This document shows positions 24,464-36,459 of a stretch of 64,000 bases of DNA, piece by piece. The notes below the pieces were generated by a model, which ran no database searches, had not been told where the DNA came from, and saw only the letters and a program-made list of their open reading frames with translations. Made by a program: the position numbers and the translations under genes. Location: contig JAPNXP010000008.1 in assembly GCA_028753945.1 (NCBI GenBank), forward strand, positions 3,162,001 to 3,226,000. The letters run 5' to 3'. The first letter of the stretch is position 1. Every line of letters starts with the position of its first letter. This DNA comes from Hexactinellida sp. DTS-2022 (taxonomy: Eukaryota; Porifera; Hexactinellida).

Positions 24464-25020
24464 TGAAATGAAGAGGGATTGCTCAATGTGAAACCGTAAA
24501 ATGGGTGTCTTTGTTCCTGAGAGGTGCTTTGTACTCAATACATTTTTATGACATGTATTCATAGAATCCGGTACACGTATAATATTTAATTCCGTTATTT
24601 GAGAATTGCATTCAAATATTTATTCAATGTGAATTGTGAATTAATTATCGGATTTTATTGTTGTCAAGTCCTAAATATGGGAGCCGCACATTTGCGTACA
24701 TCACATTTGCGTACAATGTTTGTCATTCACAGTTGCGTACATCACACTTGCGTACAATGTTTGTCATTCACAGTTGCGTACATCACACTTGCGTACAAAA
24801 GAAATATACAATATACGTATACTAACTAGTTCAGTAAGTTGTGAAGAGTATACAAGCAGCAATCAACTCTTTCATTCAATTTGGACATTAACCCTATAGT
24901 GAAAGGGTGCTTTTTTCATCTCTCACAGTCAGTTTTTAGTCTCTTGGGCTGCAGTCAGAATACCATACTGTCCGGACTTTGCATTAACCATGCGTAATAA
25001 TCATTGCGTATGCTACCTGC

Positions 25021-25178
25021 CAGTGGCGTCGTGCTTGAATACATTCTGGGGGGGCACAGAGTGTCGTAGTTAGTGACCAGATCAATGGTTTTCCGGACAA
25101 GCCATTAAAAAAGGGGGGGGCACAGGAAATTTTGGGGGGGCCCGGGTCCCCCCGGGCCCATAGAGCACGACGCCACTG
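25021..25178. mobile_element. hAT-type MITE
   Basis: Ends CAGTGGCGTCGTGCT on both sides and 8-bp duplication CTACCTGC (25013-25020, 25179-25186). Inserted into the MULE derivative. Confidence 0.85.
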
Positions 25179-25238
25179 CTACCTGCTCTAGCATTCGTAC
25201 CACCAGAGCTAGTCAGCTGGTCTTTCCAACAACTGGTC

Positions 25239-25655
25239 ATGATTTTCCCTGAAAATGCATCTCCTCTCTGCAGATATTTTGAGGAAAATTACATAGGCCT
25301 TCTAAGCTTGAATGGGGAAAGGAATGCTCCTCTCTTTCCTATATCCCTTTGGAACAATTTTCATCTTGTTCCACAAGGATTGCCGAGAAGTACAAACTTA
25401 TTAGAAGCATGGCATCGTGGATTTCTAAGCACATGTGGTTGTCACCACCCTACAGTTTTGAAATTTATACGTTGCCTTAAAACAGAACAGGGTTATGTCG
25501 AGTTAAAACAATTGAAATTTACCCATGGTGAAGACCCCAAAAAAACGAAAAAATCGATTGATAATGAAAAAGCAATTATAACCTTAGTAAATTCATTTTT
25601 TCACAGGCCTGTATTAGTGTTCTTAAGAGGGCTTGCTTTTAGAACCATATTTTAA
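25239..25655 (+). pseudogene. C-terminal remnant of MULE transposase
   Basis: About 138 codons without stop. The order CRYFEENYIG, FPISLWNNF, GLPRSTNLLEAWHRGF, HHPTVLKFIRCLKTEQ matches the tail common to invertebrate MULE transposases. The catalytic core (DGT and TDFE blocks) is absent, so this is a deletion derivative inside the element bounded at 24679-25825. Confidence 0.7.
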
Positions 25656-26711
25656 TACATTATTTCCTATAATTATTATGCTTGTTATTTTCTGTTATAC
25701 TCATTAAATTTTCATTCCTGTTTTTAAATTAATTAGATAAATCAATTTGAATAGTCTACAAATAATAATGTATTGTACGCAAGTGAGATGTACGCAAATG
25801 TGATGTACGCAAATGTGCTAGACCCCCTAAATATACAAATAATTACTGTTGGCATGTTTTGAGAAACTCAATTAGGAGAATTTATATCTTGTTTATTATT
25901 AGATAATCCATAATTGTAACTGTACAGTTCCAAATTACGTATGATTATGTTTGTTATTAATCTTGTCATGAAAACTATAAATATAAAGAATAGGCATTCG
26001 CATTCGAGTTCTTCTCTCCAACTTTTTGAAAACAACTAAAACTCTAATTTGCTACACTTAGAAAATATAACAGAAATGCTAATAATATCGAAACTTGGCA
26101 TCGAAGGAAACAAGAAAACGTAAGAAGAGTGCTGATTCGGAGAGCGTACCTTCTCTTGAAACTCCAGACTCGGTGTTTAACTCAAGATTCTCTTAGCCAG
26201 AAACCTAGGGAGTGGATGGGGATGGGCGCGGAACCCCAAACTTTGCAGCGTGAAATTATGGGACTATACAAGTGTTGAATTATGGGATAAGTGTGAAATT
26301 ATGGGACTATACAAGTGTTGAATTATGGGATAAGTGTGAAATTATGGAAGTACTACAGTGGAACTCGCTTAGTACGTACTCGGCTTAATGGGTAGACGAA
26401 TAATCGGGACAAACGGCTAAGAAACGGATTTTTCCATAGCTGTCCCGTAATAACCATAAATACCAGTGCTCGACAAATTAGGTGGTTTGGAGGCGTTAGC
26501 CACCAAGGATCTTTCTTAAGCCACAAAATTTTGCCTTTGGTGGCTTAAGCGGCTTCCACTAGTAGTATATATATTAATAATACATGTTATTGGGAATTAG
26601 ATGCATAATGAACGGGATGCTGTTCTTGGACTCATCAAACAGTTGGTAGGTGTTTATAATAGTGAAATTTGGTTAAGAAATTATCTAAATTGTTAAACAC
26701 AATTATTTTAG

Positions 26712-28248
26712 ACTCAGATGCTGACAGAGGAAAATTTTCGGTAAGTATATTGTTTGCAAGCAGAGACTTTGGTTTACTTACTGTCTGATATAGAAACCTA
26801 GAACGAAGAGGGTCAAGCCCATCCCGGCGGCGGCGGGTTAATGATGAATTCCGGTGAGTATATTGTTTGCAAGCAGGGACTTTGGTTTACTTAATGAATT
26901 ATTTAGTAACAATATACTCAGTCTCCTAGGGAGAAAAATGGAGAGGGAAAGCCCGTGAGTTATTGTTTTGCAAGCTGAGACTTTGGTTTACTTAATGTCT
27001 GATATATAAACTATATACGCACAGAGCTCCGAATGGGCAAAGGGGAGAAATTCCTATTTTTATTTTATATTCATCTACTAAAATTATTTACTCGCCTTAA
27101 TTTTTATATTTTGCTTTTATCATTTATCATACTTTCTTAAATTAAAAAAAATGTTTATACAAAGTAAAAATTAAGGCGGGTAAGTACGTATATTGATCAT
27201 TCGCGGCGCCAGGTTTTTCGAACTGGGTGGACAGAGGGGAGGCAACCAATTTTTCAGGGGGCAGCTTTTTAATATGTGAAATTTATCTGAAAACAAGGCA
27301 GATTCGATGAACTTGTCATACTTACAAATTATCCAGGAATATAGGGACTTCATCGAAAATCCAGGAATTTTTTTGAAATTATATTTGCTTATATTCTCAT
27401 TACTAAATAAGCATTGTATTACAAATAATGTTATTCTTGAAGATAATAATCATCACAAATAGTGTTAATAAATTTTTATTTGCTACTTTGGCGGTGCGGC
27501 GATGCTACTATTCGAGATATAGGGTAATAATGTGTGTTCTGAATGAAAAGCGAGCGAGCTAAATTTTTAGACATTCGAGCCTCTAGAAATGTGTTTAGGG
27601 GAATGAGTAAATTCCAGGGAATTGTTGGCATGAGTCCAGGGATTAGCCTGGGCGAAGTTATGACATAAGATTTTAACTTGAGAATACCCTAAATCCTGCC
27701 CCCCTACCCTACGGGGGGGGGGGGCGACTGCTCCCCCCTTCCACCCTCTGGCGCCGCGCCTGATATTGATAGCAAGCTGAGACTATGGTTCACTATATTC
27801 TCTGATATAGTTTCTCTAATTCAAAGATGAAAAAGATTGTACGTATATTGTTTGTCAGGTTACACATTGGTTATCTCTAATTATGCGGATTTCTCTGATA
27901 TAGCGTGTTGATGAAACAGCATCAACACTCCCAGGAGGGGATGGGGGGGGGGGAATTCTTGTAAGTATATTGTTTGTCAGGGTACACTTTGTTTACATAT
28001 CTTATCGTATTCTATTCTCTGATGTAGATGGAAAGAAGCCACACGCGGCGCCGAGTACGGCAAGTAAGTTTTTACTTTTAGACATTGTCCAATTTGTTCC
28101 ATTATATTTTTCTTTATTGACCATAAATCGCAAAATTGAGGTAATACTTTATTTCCATTTCTATTTTCATCTTAGAGACAGAAGAAAAAGAAAAATTAGT
28201 ACGAAGCCGGATATAACGAAATATGTACCCGTTTATAACGAAATGTGA
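26712..28248 (+). CDS. Putative plus-strand gene made of short exons separated by related mini-introns
   Basis: Several short introns share one sequence: they start GTAAGTATATTGTTTG (or GTGAGT variants), carry GCAAGC.GAGACTTTGGTTTAC in the middle and usually end TCTGATATAG. Copies begin at 26741, 26854, 26955, 27180, 27839 and 27961. Segments between them are 60 nt (26794-26853), 33 nt (26922-26954), 57 nt (27904-27960) and 36 nt (28028-28063), all multiples of three, plus 28 nt (27811-27838). Consecutive segments can be read open in one phase, and the last (from 28175) gives a basic stretch KDRRKRKIS before a stop at 28246-28248 inside repeat DNA. The predicted peptides are rich in K, R, S, G and E and match no family I know. 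The 27180 intron contains a hAT element (27198-27762). The gene is unproven; this may be a decayed exon cassette. Confidence 0.3.
27198..27762. mobile_element. hAT-type element, second copy of the GGCGCCAGG family
   Basis: 8-bp duplication ATATTGAT (27190-27197, 27763-27770). Removing the element and one duplicate restores a 58-nt mini-intron (27180-27810) like its neighbours. Confidence 0.75.
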
Positions 28249-29100
28249 AATTCTTAATTTAACGAGTGTAATTTGAATTGAAATCACTTTAAGAATCCAA
28301 TAATTGTATTCGTACTAACCAAAAATTCGTATTATTCGAGTTTAATGAGGTTCTGCTATACGCCATATAATATTCCTCTAGGTTATTAATAAACAAGGAG
28401 CTCTTTACATCAACGATAAAATATAATTCATAGTTAGTAGTTGCTATAAAATGTTGATAATTATCATAATAATTTCATTTGTTTCTTACTCAAAACGAAT
28501 GTAGTTTGGAATAAGTCTTTTAAAGCATTTCAATTGATAACCTGGGGGGTTATTCACTAAACTTCTTAAACTTAAACTTAAACTTAAACTAAGAAAAAAC
28601 TTAGTTTTTGCTACAAAACTAAGTTTAAACTAAGTTTAAGTTTTCGTCTTAAACTTAGCTTTTGCTTAAACTTAAACTTAAACTTAAACTAAGTTTTTGC
28701 TTAGTTTTACTGTAAAAACTTAGCAAAAGTTATGTCCAGTCCGAAGCAGACTTAACTTGATTATTCGCTCCTTTTTGATATGATGGCATCAATAAATATA
28801 ATTTTAGAGCTTTGTAACAATTCGTACTATCTCCCAACATAGTATACACTTAAAATAAGAATATAATGAAGTGACTTCCACATAATTATTTTAAAATCAT
28901 GGTTGGACTAGGATTATTGATAATACATGTATAATTGCGTGGATATTGCGATAGTATTGTTTTGCAATCAATCGCAATACTTCGTCAGGATGACAAGATT
29001 TGAATCCTGAAATGGCAAATCTATAAATAATTAATTTTCGATGCTAAAGAGTAAATAATTTTATCCCTTTTACAATAATTGTTGCATTCTGTCACTTCCG

Positions 29101-29869
29101 ATGTCTTTGAAAATTCGTGCCAAGAATTTTTCCGCCGAGGAGATAGCATTACTAATTGACTTAGTTCAAGAGAATAAGCCAAATCTATTCGGTGCTCTAA
29201 GTTCTTCTCTCACCAGTGAAGAGTTAACATCTGGGAAGATATCGCCCAAAAGCTTACACAGGCTAACTGGCTCATGGAACAGTTAGGACCAAAGATGATG
29301 TATCTAAGAAGTGGACTAACATCTTGGCAAAACACAAGCCGATTATAAGCGACAAGTTGTCCTCCATCCGTAAAACAGGAGGTGGGTCCCCTGAAGGAAA
29401 TTTATCTGAAATGGAGCTTAAGATCAAAAGTATTAAGGGGAAGGAACTTTTCGAAGGTGTGGCATCAGGCATTGATATTTCCCTTTTATCGCCAATCAGT
29501 CCATTGAGTGATTCTGAGATGTCCATCGGCAGTGCAACAGATAGAGACATCAAACCACGTCGAAAAAGAAAATTCTTCGACGATGATGTTGCTTTAACTC
29601 ACTCGGTAAAGAATGTTATTTTGCAAAGTGAACAGGAGAAGCTGGTTGTATTGAAAAGTATAGATAGCAAGTTGGATCGAGTGGTGGATCTCTTAGAAGC
29701 TGTAGTATCTAATCAAAATAGGATGCTCTCCAACAATTTTAGCCAAATACAGCCTACTTTACCACCTTTTCAAACTGCTCCTTCCACACTACCACCTCCC
29801 CCTAATCCTCACGGGTATTTTTACTCCTTCGTTCCTCCGCACCCTCATCATTTTCAAACTAATGATTAA
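29101..29869 (+). pseudogene. Harbinger Myb/SANT-like DNA-binding protein, frameshifted
   Basis: The N-terminal frame MSLKIRAKNFSAEEIALLIDL is followed after a shift near 29235 by WEDIAQKLTQA, and after a second shift near 29280 by VRTKDDVSKKWTNILAKHKP. Together these make up a Myb/SANT-like trihelix of the type that accompanies Harbinger transposases. The remaining 180 codons (to 29869) are open: a linker, a basic RRKRKFF motif, a short helical stretch and a proline-rich tail. Two frameshifts within the DNA-binding domain make it a pseudogene. Confidence 0.65.
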
Positions 29870-30042
29870 TTTATAATCTTAATGTTTCTACTATACAGAA
29901 TGTATATCAATAATTATTGTAGGTTTATACTATATAAAACTTAATAATTAATCAAAATAATCTGTAATGACTGACTGGCGAACAATACTTCCATTAGTTG
30001 TTGATGTATCACCCGGATAACTATCTTCTACAATAGTATCTT

Positions 30043-31002
30043 CTACAATAGGATCTTCTGCTCGTTTGTATCTATCTGCCATTGTAGCCTATGATCGATG
30101 CAAAAATTATGCAGCACCATTGTAGCTACTACTAATCGACAAACTCTCTCCGGGGTGTAACAGAGAGTCCCTCCAGTTTTGTCCATAGATCGCCATCTAC
30201 TCTTCCAAACCCCAAAAGCGCATTCAATAGTTTTTCGAGATTTCAGAAAAGCTCTATTATAGCACCTCTCCCCTGGCGTGATTGGAGAAATTATTGGTGT
30301 AAGGAGGTTAGGCTTTAGTGGATACCCACTATCGCCGAGGAACCATCCTTTGACAGTGGGTATATCTCCACTAGCAATCCTTCGATTGATACCAGACTGC
30401 CTCCAAATAAAGGCATCATGAGTGCACCCAGGCCATTTGGCGACAATATCAATAAATTTTAAATCGGTATCGCATATTGCTTGGACATTGATGGAGTGAA
30501 AGTTTTTCCTGTTGACAAATAGATCTTCGTTACAGGGAGGTGCTAAAATAGGTACATGTGTGCCGTCAATACATCCGAGTACAAGTGGAAAGCCATTTAA
30601 TTCCAAGAATTTTTGCTGTATTCGTAATTAATCTATTTGATTTGGGAAAACTATATAATCTCGGGCAAAAAACATAGTGCATCTGTCACTGTACGGATAC
30701 ATCGGGAAACAGAAGGCTGGGATATCCCATGTGAAGTTGCGACAACCGTTTGAAATGAACCGGTGGCGAGAAATTGTAATGTGACAGCTAATTTGTGTGG
30801 GAGCTGGAATGGAATGTGATCGAATAGTTGATCGATGAAGGAACGTTACAACTTTTTCTTGCAGCTGAACGAACATATATTTAGTAACTCTGTAACGCGC
30901 GATAAATTCTATATCATTATAAACATCAATTGGGTTGAGTCTATCACGAAATACTCTCTGTCGTGACAAACTTTGTGAAAGATCGAGATCAAGTAGAAAA
31001 GC
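30043..31002 (-). pseudogene. Harbinger (HARBI1-like) DDE transposase, broken
   Basis: The downstream frame (30606-30043) gives LGCIDGTHVPI, NRKNFHSINVQAICD, WPGCTHDAFIWRQS, FLGDSGYP and RKTIECAFGVWKSRW, that is, the DDE_4 endonuclease with Asp (CIDGTH), Asp (LGDSGY) and Glu (IECAFG) all visible. Upstream, a second frame (to about 31002) gives the N-terminal region FRDRLNPIDVYNDIEFIARYRV. Between them (30607-30700) the reading frame is lost. The C-terminal catalytic half is well preserved, so decay is moderate. Confidence 0.7.
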
Positions 31003-32624
31003 GAGTGCACTCGAGTGCCATAAAAGAAAGAATTGATAGTTGTTTATTGTTGTTGATAGACGTAGTTTATATATATATATACTAGTTTCCAAGTTTAAGT
31101 TAAGTTTAAGTTTAAGTTTAAGTTTGAGTTTAAGTTTAAGTTTAAGTTTAAGCTTAAGTTTGAGTTTAAGTTTAAGTTTAAGAAGTTTAGTGAATAAGGC
31201 CCCAGCTGGGCGTCTATACAGGTGTTGCTAATATTAGCTATGATTTACTGTTACAATTTTCAGCCCCTAAAATATATTTGTTACAGAAGCCACAGCCCTC
31301 ATGTACTTCGTCAGGGGAAAATGGACTTTGCTCACTGTTGGCCAGGGGGTAAATGGGGCAGAAAAGTTTAAGAACCCATGTTTAGATAAACTTGGCTTAA
31401 GCAATCTATTATTTAACCGAATATATTTTAAGCCAAACTGTCATTCCGTCCTATAAATCCTAGAAATTTTTAATCCCATTAACAAGTATGCTGAACACGA
31501 ATTTCGCGTTTAGAAATTTAAAATATTAATATTTGTTGTTGTTGCTTACAAAAATAGGTAAACAAATTGATGAAATTCAAAATCAACCTAGAAGTTAGCT
31601 TTCACGGGGTATTATAGGTTAAAAGTATGCTGATCACGAATTTCGCATTTACAAATTTCTAATATGAATATTCATTGTTGTTGTTTACACAAAATAGGTA
31701 AACAAATTAATTAAAATTCAAAATGAACCTAGAAGTTTGCTTTAAACGGGGGTATAAGTAAACAAGTATGCTGTACACGATTTCGCATTTATAAATTTAG
31801 AATATGAAAAACAAGTTAAAAAAATCCAAAATTGCAGCTGTGCCGACGCATGTTCCTTTGGTGGCATTATATTTTGGTGGTGGTCTATTGATAGTGCCTC
31901 CAATGGAACATGCTATCGACACAGCCGGCAATTTTGGATTTTTTTTGCCATGTCATGAACGTCACATGGTGGTTACACCCATTTATCAATTTGTTACGGG
32001 ACAAAGGAACGTTTGATAAATTTCATGCTTCTTTCTATCTTAAACCATCTTGAGTTTAAGTTTATATTTCCATTTTAAATGCGTTTTAGACCCCCTATCA
32101 CTCTAATACAATTCGGGCACCAAACAAGCACACAAACGAATAACATAAACTAGAAATTCCATCTCAATAATCCATTGTTTATATATCAGTTATCGTTTTG
32201 AAATTGAAATCAGCATACTTTGTTTACTTAGAATGACATATGGGATTAAGTTTATATTTCCATTATAAATGCGTTATAAACCCCCCTTACACTCTAATAC
32301 ATTTCGGGCACCAAGCACACACATAGACAAATATTTATACAAATAGATATTCCATCTCATTAATCCATTATTTGAATATCAGAAATCGTTCTGAAATTGA
32401 ATAACTGTTGAGTGAAATTGAATTTTCATATAGGAGAAAACTTTAATACAACTATGTATTAGAAATCGATTTATATAGTAACATCTATTGAATCAAATAA
32501 TTAATTGAATTATTCATATACTTAAATAGAATACTTTATTGTAACTATGATATCAGAAATCGATTTGTATAGTAATAGTTATTGGATGTAAATTAATTAT
32601 TCATATATACTAGAATTTTTTTTC

Positions 32625-33235
32625 TGTGCCGACTATACTATAGAATAGTGGCCCAGTTCTAATCTTACTGCCTTGGATGTTTTTTACTGTGCCGACTATA
32701 CTAGTATAGTATAGTGGCCCAGTTCTAATCTTACTGCCTTGGATGTTTTTTTTTTTTTTTACTGTGCCGACTATACTAGTATAGTATAGTGGCCCAGTTC
32801 TAATCTTACTGCCTTGGATGTTTTTTTTTTTTTTTACTGTGCCGACTATACTATAGTATAGTGGCCCAGTTCTAATCTTACTGCCTTGGATGTTTTTTTT
32901 ACTGTGCCGACTATACTATAGTATAGTGGCCCAGTTCTGATCTTACTGCCTTGGATGTTTTTTTAACTGTGCCGACTATACTATAGTATAGTGGCCCAGT
33001 ATTGGTCTTAGTGCCTTGGATTTTTACTGTGCCGACTATACTATAGTATAGTGGCCCAGTATTGGTCTTAGTGCTTTGGTTTGTTTGTTTTTACTGTGCC
33101 GACTATACTATAGTATAGTGGCCCAGTATTGGTCTTAGTGCTTTGGTTTGTTTTTACTGTGCCGACTATACTATAGTAATAATAGTATAGTGGCCCAGTA
33201 TTGGTCTTAGTGCCTTGGATTTTTATTTTTTTATT
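32625..33235. repeat. Minisatellite, 9 copies of a 60-75-bp unit
   Basis: Each unit has ACTGTGCCGACTATACTAT, a perfect inverted partner AGTATAGTGGCCCAGT, a TCTTA.TGCCTTGGAT tail and a T-run of variable length. A single inverted unit is at 35199-35258 and a degenerate one at 52109-52150. Confidence 0.85.
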
Positions 33236-34362
33236 TCTCCGTGTCGCCTCCCCAGGCTAAACCATAAGTGCTAGAGCTCTAAGATTTTCAGGATAGATGT
33301 CTGGTTGTTGATTAATGTGCATCTCGTGGCCCGAATTTTTAATTTCGACTTGGGAAATTTTTTAACGGGACTATCAGGTTTTTTTGTCCCATAAGAAAAT
33401 AAAAGCAATAACAAGAAAAAATTTCAAATCATTCGCTACAGAAAATTATTATGCAACTGATAGCTCTTCACGATTTTTTTAATCCGTCCTCATTTTCCTG
33501 AGAATTAGGCTAAAAGTTGCCACAATTCACCCTTAACTTTCTAAAATCGTAAAATCATTAATATTCAATTATGCAATCATTTCGTGGTTTTGATGAAAAT
33601 CTACTATTTATGAATAATTCAATTAGATTCAGTGTTATTTCGATTCAAGTTATTGTTGATATTATAATTACAATAAAGAATTCTAGTATATATGAATAAC
33701 TAATTTACATTCAATATTTTACTATACAAATCAATTTTTGATATCATAGTTACAATAAAGTATTATATTGTAAATGAACAATTCAATTTGATTCAATAGC
33801 TGCTACTATATAAATCGATTTCTAATACATAGTTGTATTAAAGTTTTCTCCTATATGAAAATTCAATTTCACTCAACAGTTATTCAATTTCAGAACGATT
33901 TCTGATATTCAAACAATGGATTAATGAGATGGAATATCTATTTGTATAAATATTTGTCTATGTGTGTGCTTGGTGCCCGAAATGTATTAGAGTATAAGGG
34001 GGGGGGGGGTTTATAACGCATTAATAATGGAAATATAAACTTAATCCCATATGTAATTCAAAGTAAGCGAGTATGCTGATTTCAATTTTAAAACGATGAC
34101 TGATATACAAACATAAAACGATGACTGATATACAAACAATGGATTAATGAATTGGAATATCTATTAAATGACTATTCGTCTGTGTGCGTGTTTGGTGCCC
34201 GAATTTTATTAGAGTGATAGGGGGGTCTAAAACGCATTTGTAATGAAAATATAAACTTAAACTCAAGATGGTTTAAAATCGAAAGAAGCATGAAATTTAT
34301 CAAACGTTCCTTTGTCCCGTAACAAATTGATACATGGGTGTAAACACCATGTGACCAGGGGC

Positions 34363-34612
34363 GGATCCAGGGGGCCTGGGCCCACCCTTCAAAAATGAAA
34401 TTGACTGAAATTTAGCTGAAATTGACAAAATAATTAAGAAACTTCAGCCTCAAGTTTGAATTATGGCTCATTATAAAGAAATTAGCGTTTAAAATGACTT
34501 CTGAGTGTATATAACCCAAAGAAAATCTGGGGGGTTACCCCATACCCCCTTATAAGTTGCTCACTACGTCGCATTATTTCTTGAGCCCCCCCTTTTCAAC
34601 ATGTCTGGATCT
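34363..34612. mobile_element. hAT-like insertion with GTGAC flanks
   Basis: Ends CAGGGGCGGATCCAG / CAGTGGCAGATCCAG, flanked by GTGAC. The empty site exists in inverted form at about 31960-31975 (GAACGTCACATGG), showing that the insertion happened after the arms were duplicated. Confidence 0.6.
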
Positions 34613-35921
34613 GCCACTGGTGACGTTCAAAACATGGCGAAAAAAATCAAAAATTGCAGCTGTGCGACAGCATGTTGCATTGGAGGCACTATTAATAGAC
34701 AACCACCAAAATATAGTGCCACCAAAGGAACATGCGTCGGCACAGGCTGCAATTTTGGATTTTTGTAATTATGATATCAACAATAACTTGAATAGAAATA
34801 ACACTGAATCTAATTGAATTATTCATAAATAGTAGATCTTCATCGAAACCACGAAATGATTGCATAATTGAATATTAATGATCTTACGATTTTCGAAAGT
34901 TAAGGGTGAATTGTGGCAACTTTGAGCCTAATTATCAGGAAAATGAAAACGAATTTTTAAAATCGTGAAGAGCTATCAGCTCCAAAATACTTTTCTGAAG
35001 CTAATGATTTATAAAATATTTTTGTTATTGCATTTATTTTCCTATGGGACAAAAAAGTCCCGTTAACAATTTTTCCAAATCGAAATTAATAAATCGTGAC
35101 CCCAGGTGCACATCTTTAACCCATGAGACACCTATCCTGAAAATTTGGGCTCTTAGTTGATAAAACTCTGTTCTGTGGAGAGGATACCGAAGGATAATAA
35201 CCAAGGCACTAAGACCAATACTGGGCCACTATACTATAGTATAGTCGGCACAGTAAAAATGGAAATCTTATATAGGGATCTATATAACATCCCTTTCTAC
35301 CATTTTCCGTGGCAGAAAGGGTGAGGAGTAAGGCGCATAGCGGCAGTTAACTTGAGGTGCGTAGCACCGATCTGTCGCAAAGCGACCGAGACCGAAGGGC
35401 TCGTATTTATTTAAGCGTACAGGGATTCTCTGTACAGTATATAATTCAATGCTTTCTCTTTTCCAAAGTGCTATTTTTGATATGTAAGTGTATAGTAAAT
35501 GAATTCCCTGCACGAGCGAGCGTAGCGAGCGAGAAAATTTTTGGGAGGTGACAGGAATATGAGTCAAATAGGTTGGCAGGTATGCATTTCATAAGTGGTA
35601 AACAATAATCAATTGAGATGGCATCAAAAGTAAACAATAGTTGTTTACTCTTAGATAAAATCGACCAATAATCCGTTCGTCCAAAATTCCTTTAACAAAT
35701 ATTCCGTTTACCGTCCAGTCCAAACATATGGAGAAATATATCTACCTGAAGTGCGCTATATTTCGCCGGGGCACAAGTAAGTTGCATAGAGAAACAAATA
35801 TATCACTCCCTTGAAATATCGCGATCACAGTGTTGAGCTTTACAAGACTCAAGTTTATCAACTTAAAACGAAAATCAAATCTGTGCCAAAAATTCCCAAA
35901 CAAATTTGATAATAGTGTTCG

Positions 35922-36425
35922 ATGATGTGTATAGGCGAGATCTTGGTGCGTGTCATATCTTGTTTCCGCAATGTAAGTCATCGATGTGTATGTGGAGCTA
36001 GAAGGATGATACAGCCTAAAATCCCAGAGCTGGAGATCAAACTGCAACAGTATTCTATTCTGAGCAAATTGAGGATGTTTTTAGCAGAAATTACCAACGT
36101 GCAATTTGATGGAACGTTTTTAACGGTCCCCAAACTGTTTTTCAACTATGGATTACGTATATTTCGTTCAGTTGGGCGCTTATGTAATCGAAAGGTCAAG
36201 ATTTATACAAAGCAGTTTGGGAAAAAATTGCGAATTAAGTCTCTCTGTTCCGGCCTCTTGCTTCGATGACTGACTAGGAACCAGCTGCAGGAACCAGAAA
36301 TGCATTTAAAGCTGTGTACCCGGAAATCAAGATGTATGGCTGCTGGTTCCATTATACCCAACGGATATGGGCCAAAGCACAGAAGCTTGGATTGAGCCAG
36401 GATTCCATGCGGCAAAACAATTGTA
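35922..36425 (+). pseudogene. MULE transposase fragment
   Basis: A short decayed relic: NVQFDGTFLTVPKLF, then after a frame change an EIKMYGCWFHYTQRIWAKA segment (around 36330-36385). The DGTF and GCWFH blocks are the hallmark of the MULE transposase domain. In-frame stops and shifts show it is dead. It sits among repeats of the gagccgaagggctcg family. Confidence 0.6.
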
Positions 36426-36459
36426 TTATAATTTATTTTTCAGCTTTCTGGGACTCGTA

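Larger units (their letters stand above)
24679..25825 (+). mobile_element. Internally deleted MULE with 9-bp target duplication
   Basis: Ends are 18-bp inverted repeats (GGGAGCCGCACATTTGCG on the left, GGGTCTAGCACATTTGCG read inward from the right). They continue into arrays of TTGCGTACATCACA-like units at 24688-24798 and 25772-25815. The element is flanked by the direct repeat CCTAAATAT (24670-24678 and 25826-25834), the 9-bp duplication typical of Mutator. Inside is the C-terminal end of a MULE transposase at 25239-25655 (FPISLWNNF, LPRSTNLLEAWHRGF, HHPTVLKFIRCL). A hAT MITE (25021-25178) is inserted in it. Confidence 0.8.
28542..31205. mobile_element. Decayed PIF/Harbinger element with (TTAAAC)n-rich inverted ends
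   Basis: Inverted ends: GGTTATTCACTAAACTTC near 28548 and its near-complement near 31184-31200, each running into long TTAAAC hexamer tracts (28566-28720 and 31095-31185). The interior carries the two genes expected for Harbinger, a Myb/SANT-like protein on plus and a DDE transposase on minus, in divergent orientation towards the ends. Both are broken. A 3-bp target duplication could not be fixed because the outermost bases are unclear. Confidence 0.7.
31475..35260. repeat. Interlocked inverted repeats around a minisatellite
   Basis: The segment 31800-32610 returns inverted at about 33670-34770, and the segment 33240-33670 returns inverted at about 34770-35200, so the two palindromes interlock. 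Between the first pair is a nine-copy minisatellite. Short hairpins with GCAGCTGTGCCGAC stems sit at 31811-31950 and 34640-34766. The unit at 31475-31800 belongs to the ~140-bp tandem family. Confidence 0.65.

Noticed and set aside
31040-31231. Frame with a serine-leucine repeat
   Set aside because: It is a translation of the TTTAAG hexamer tract in the Harbinger end.
32625-33235. Minisatellite considered as a CRISPR or an rRNA spacer
   Set aside because: No unique spacers and no rRNA nearby; units vary mainly in T-run length.
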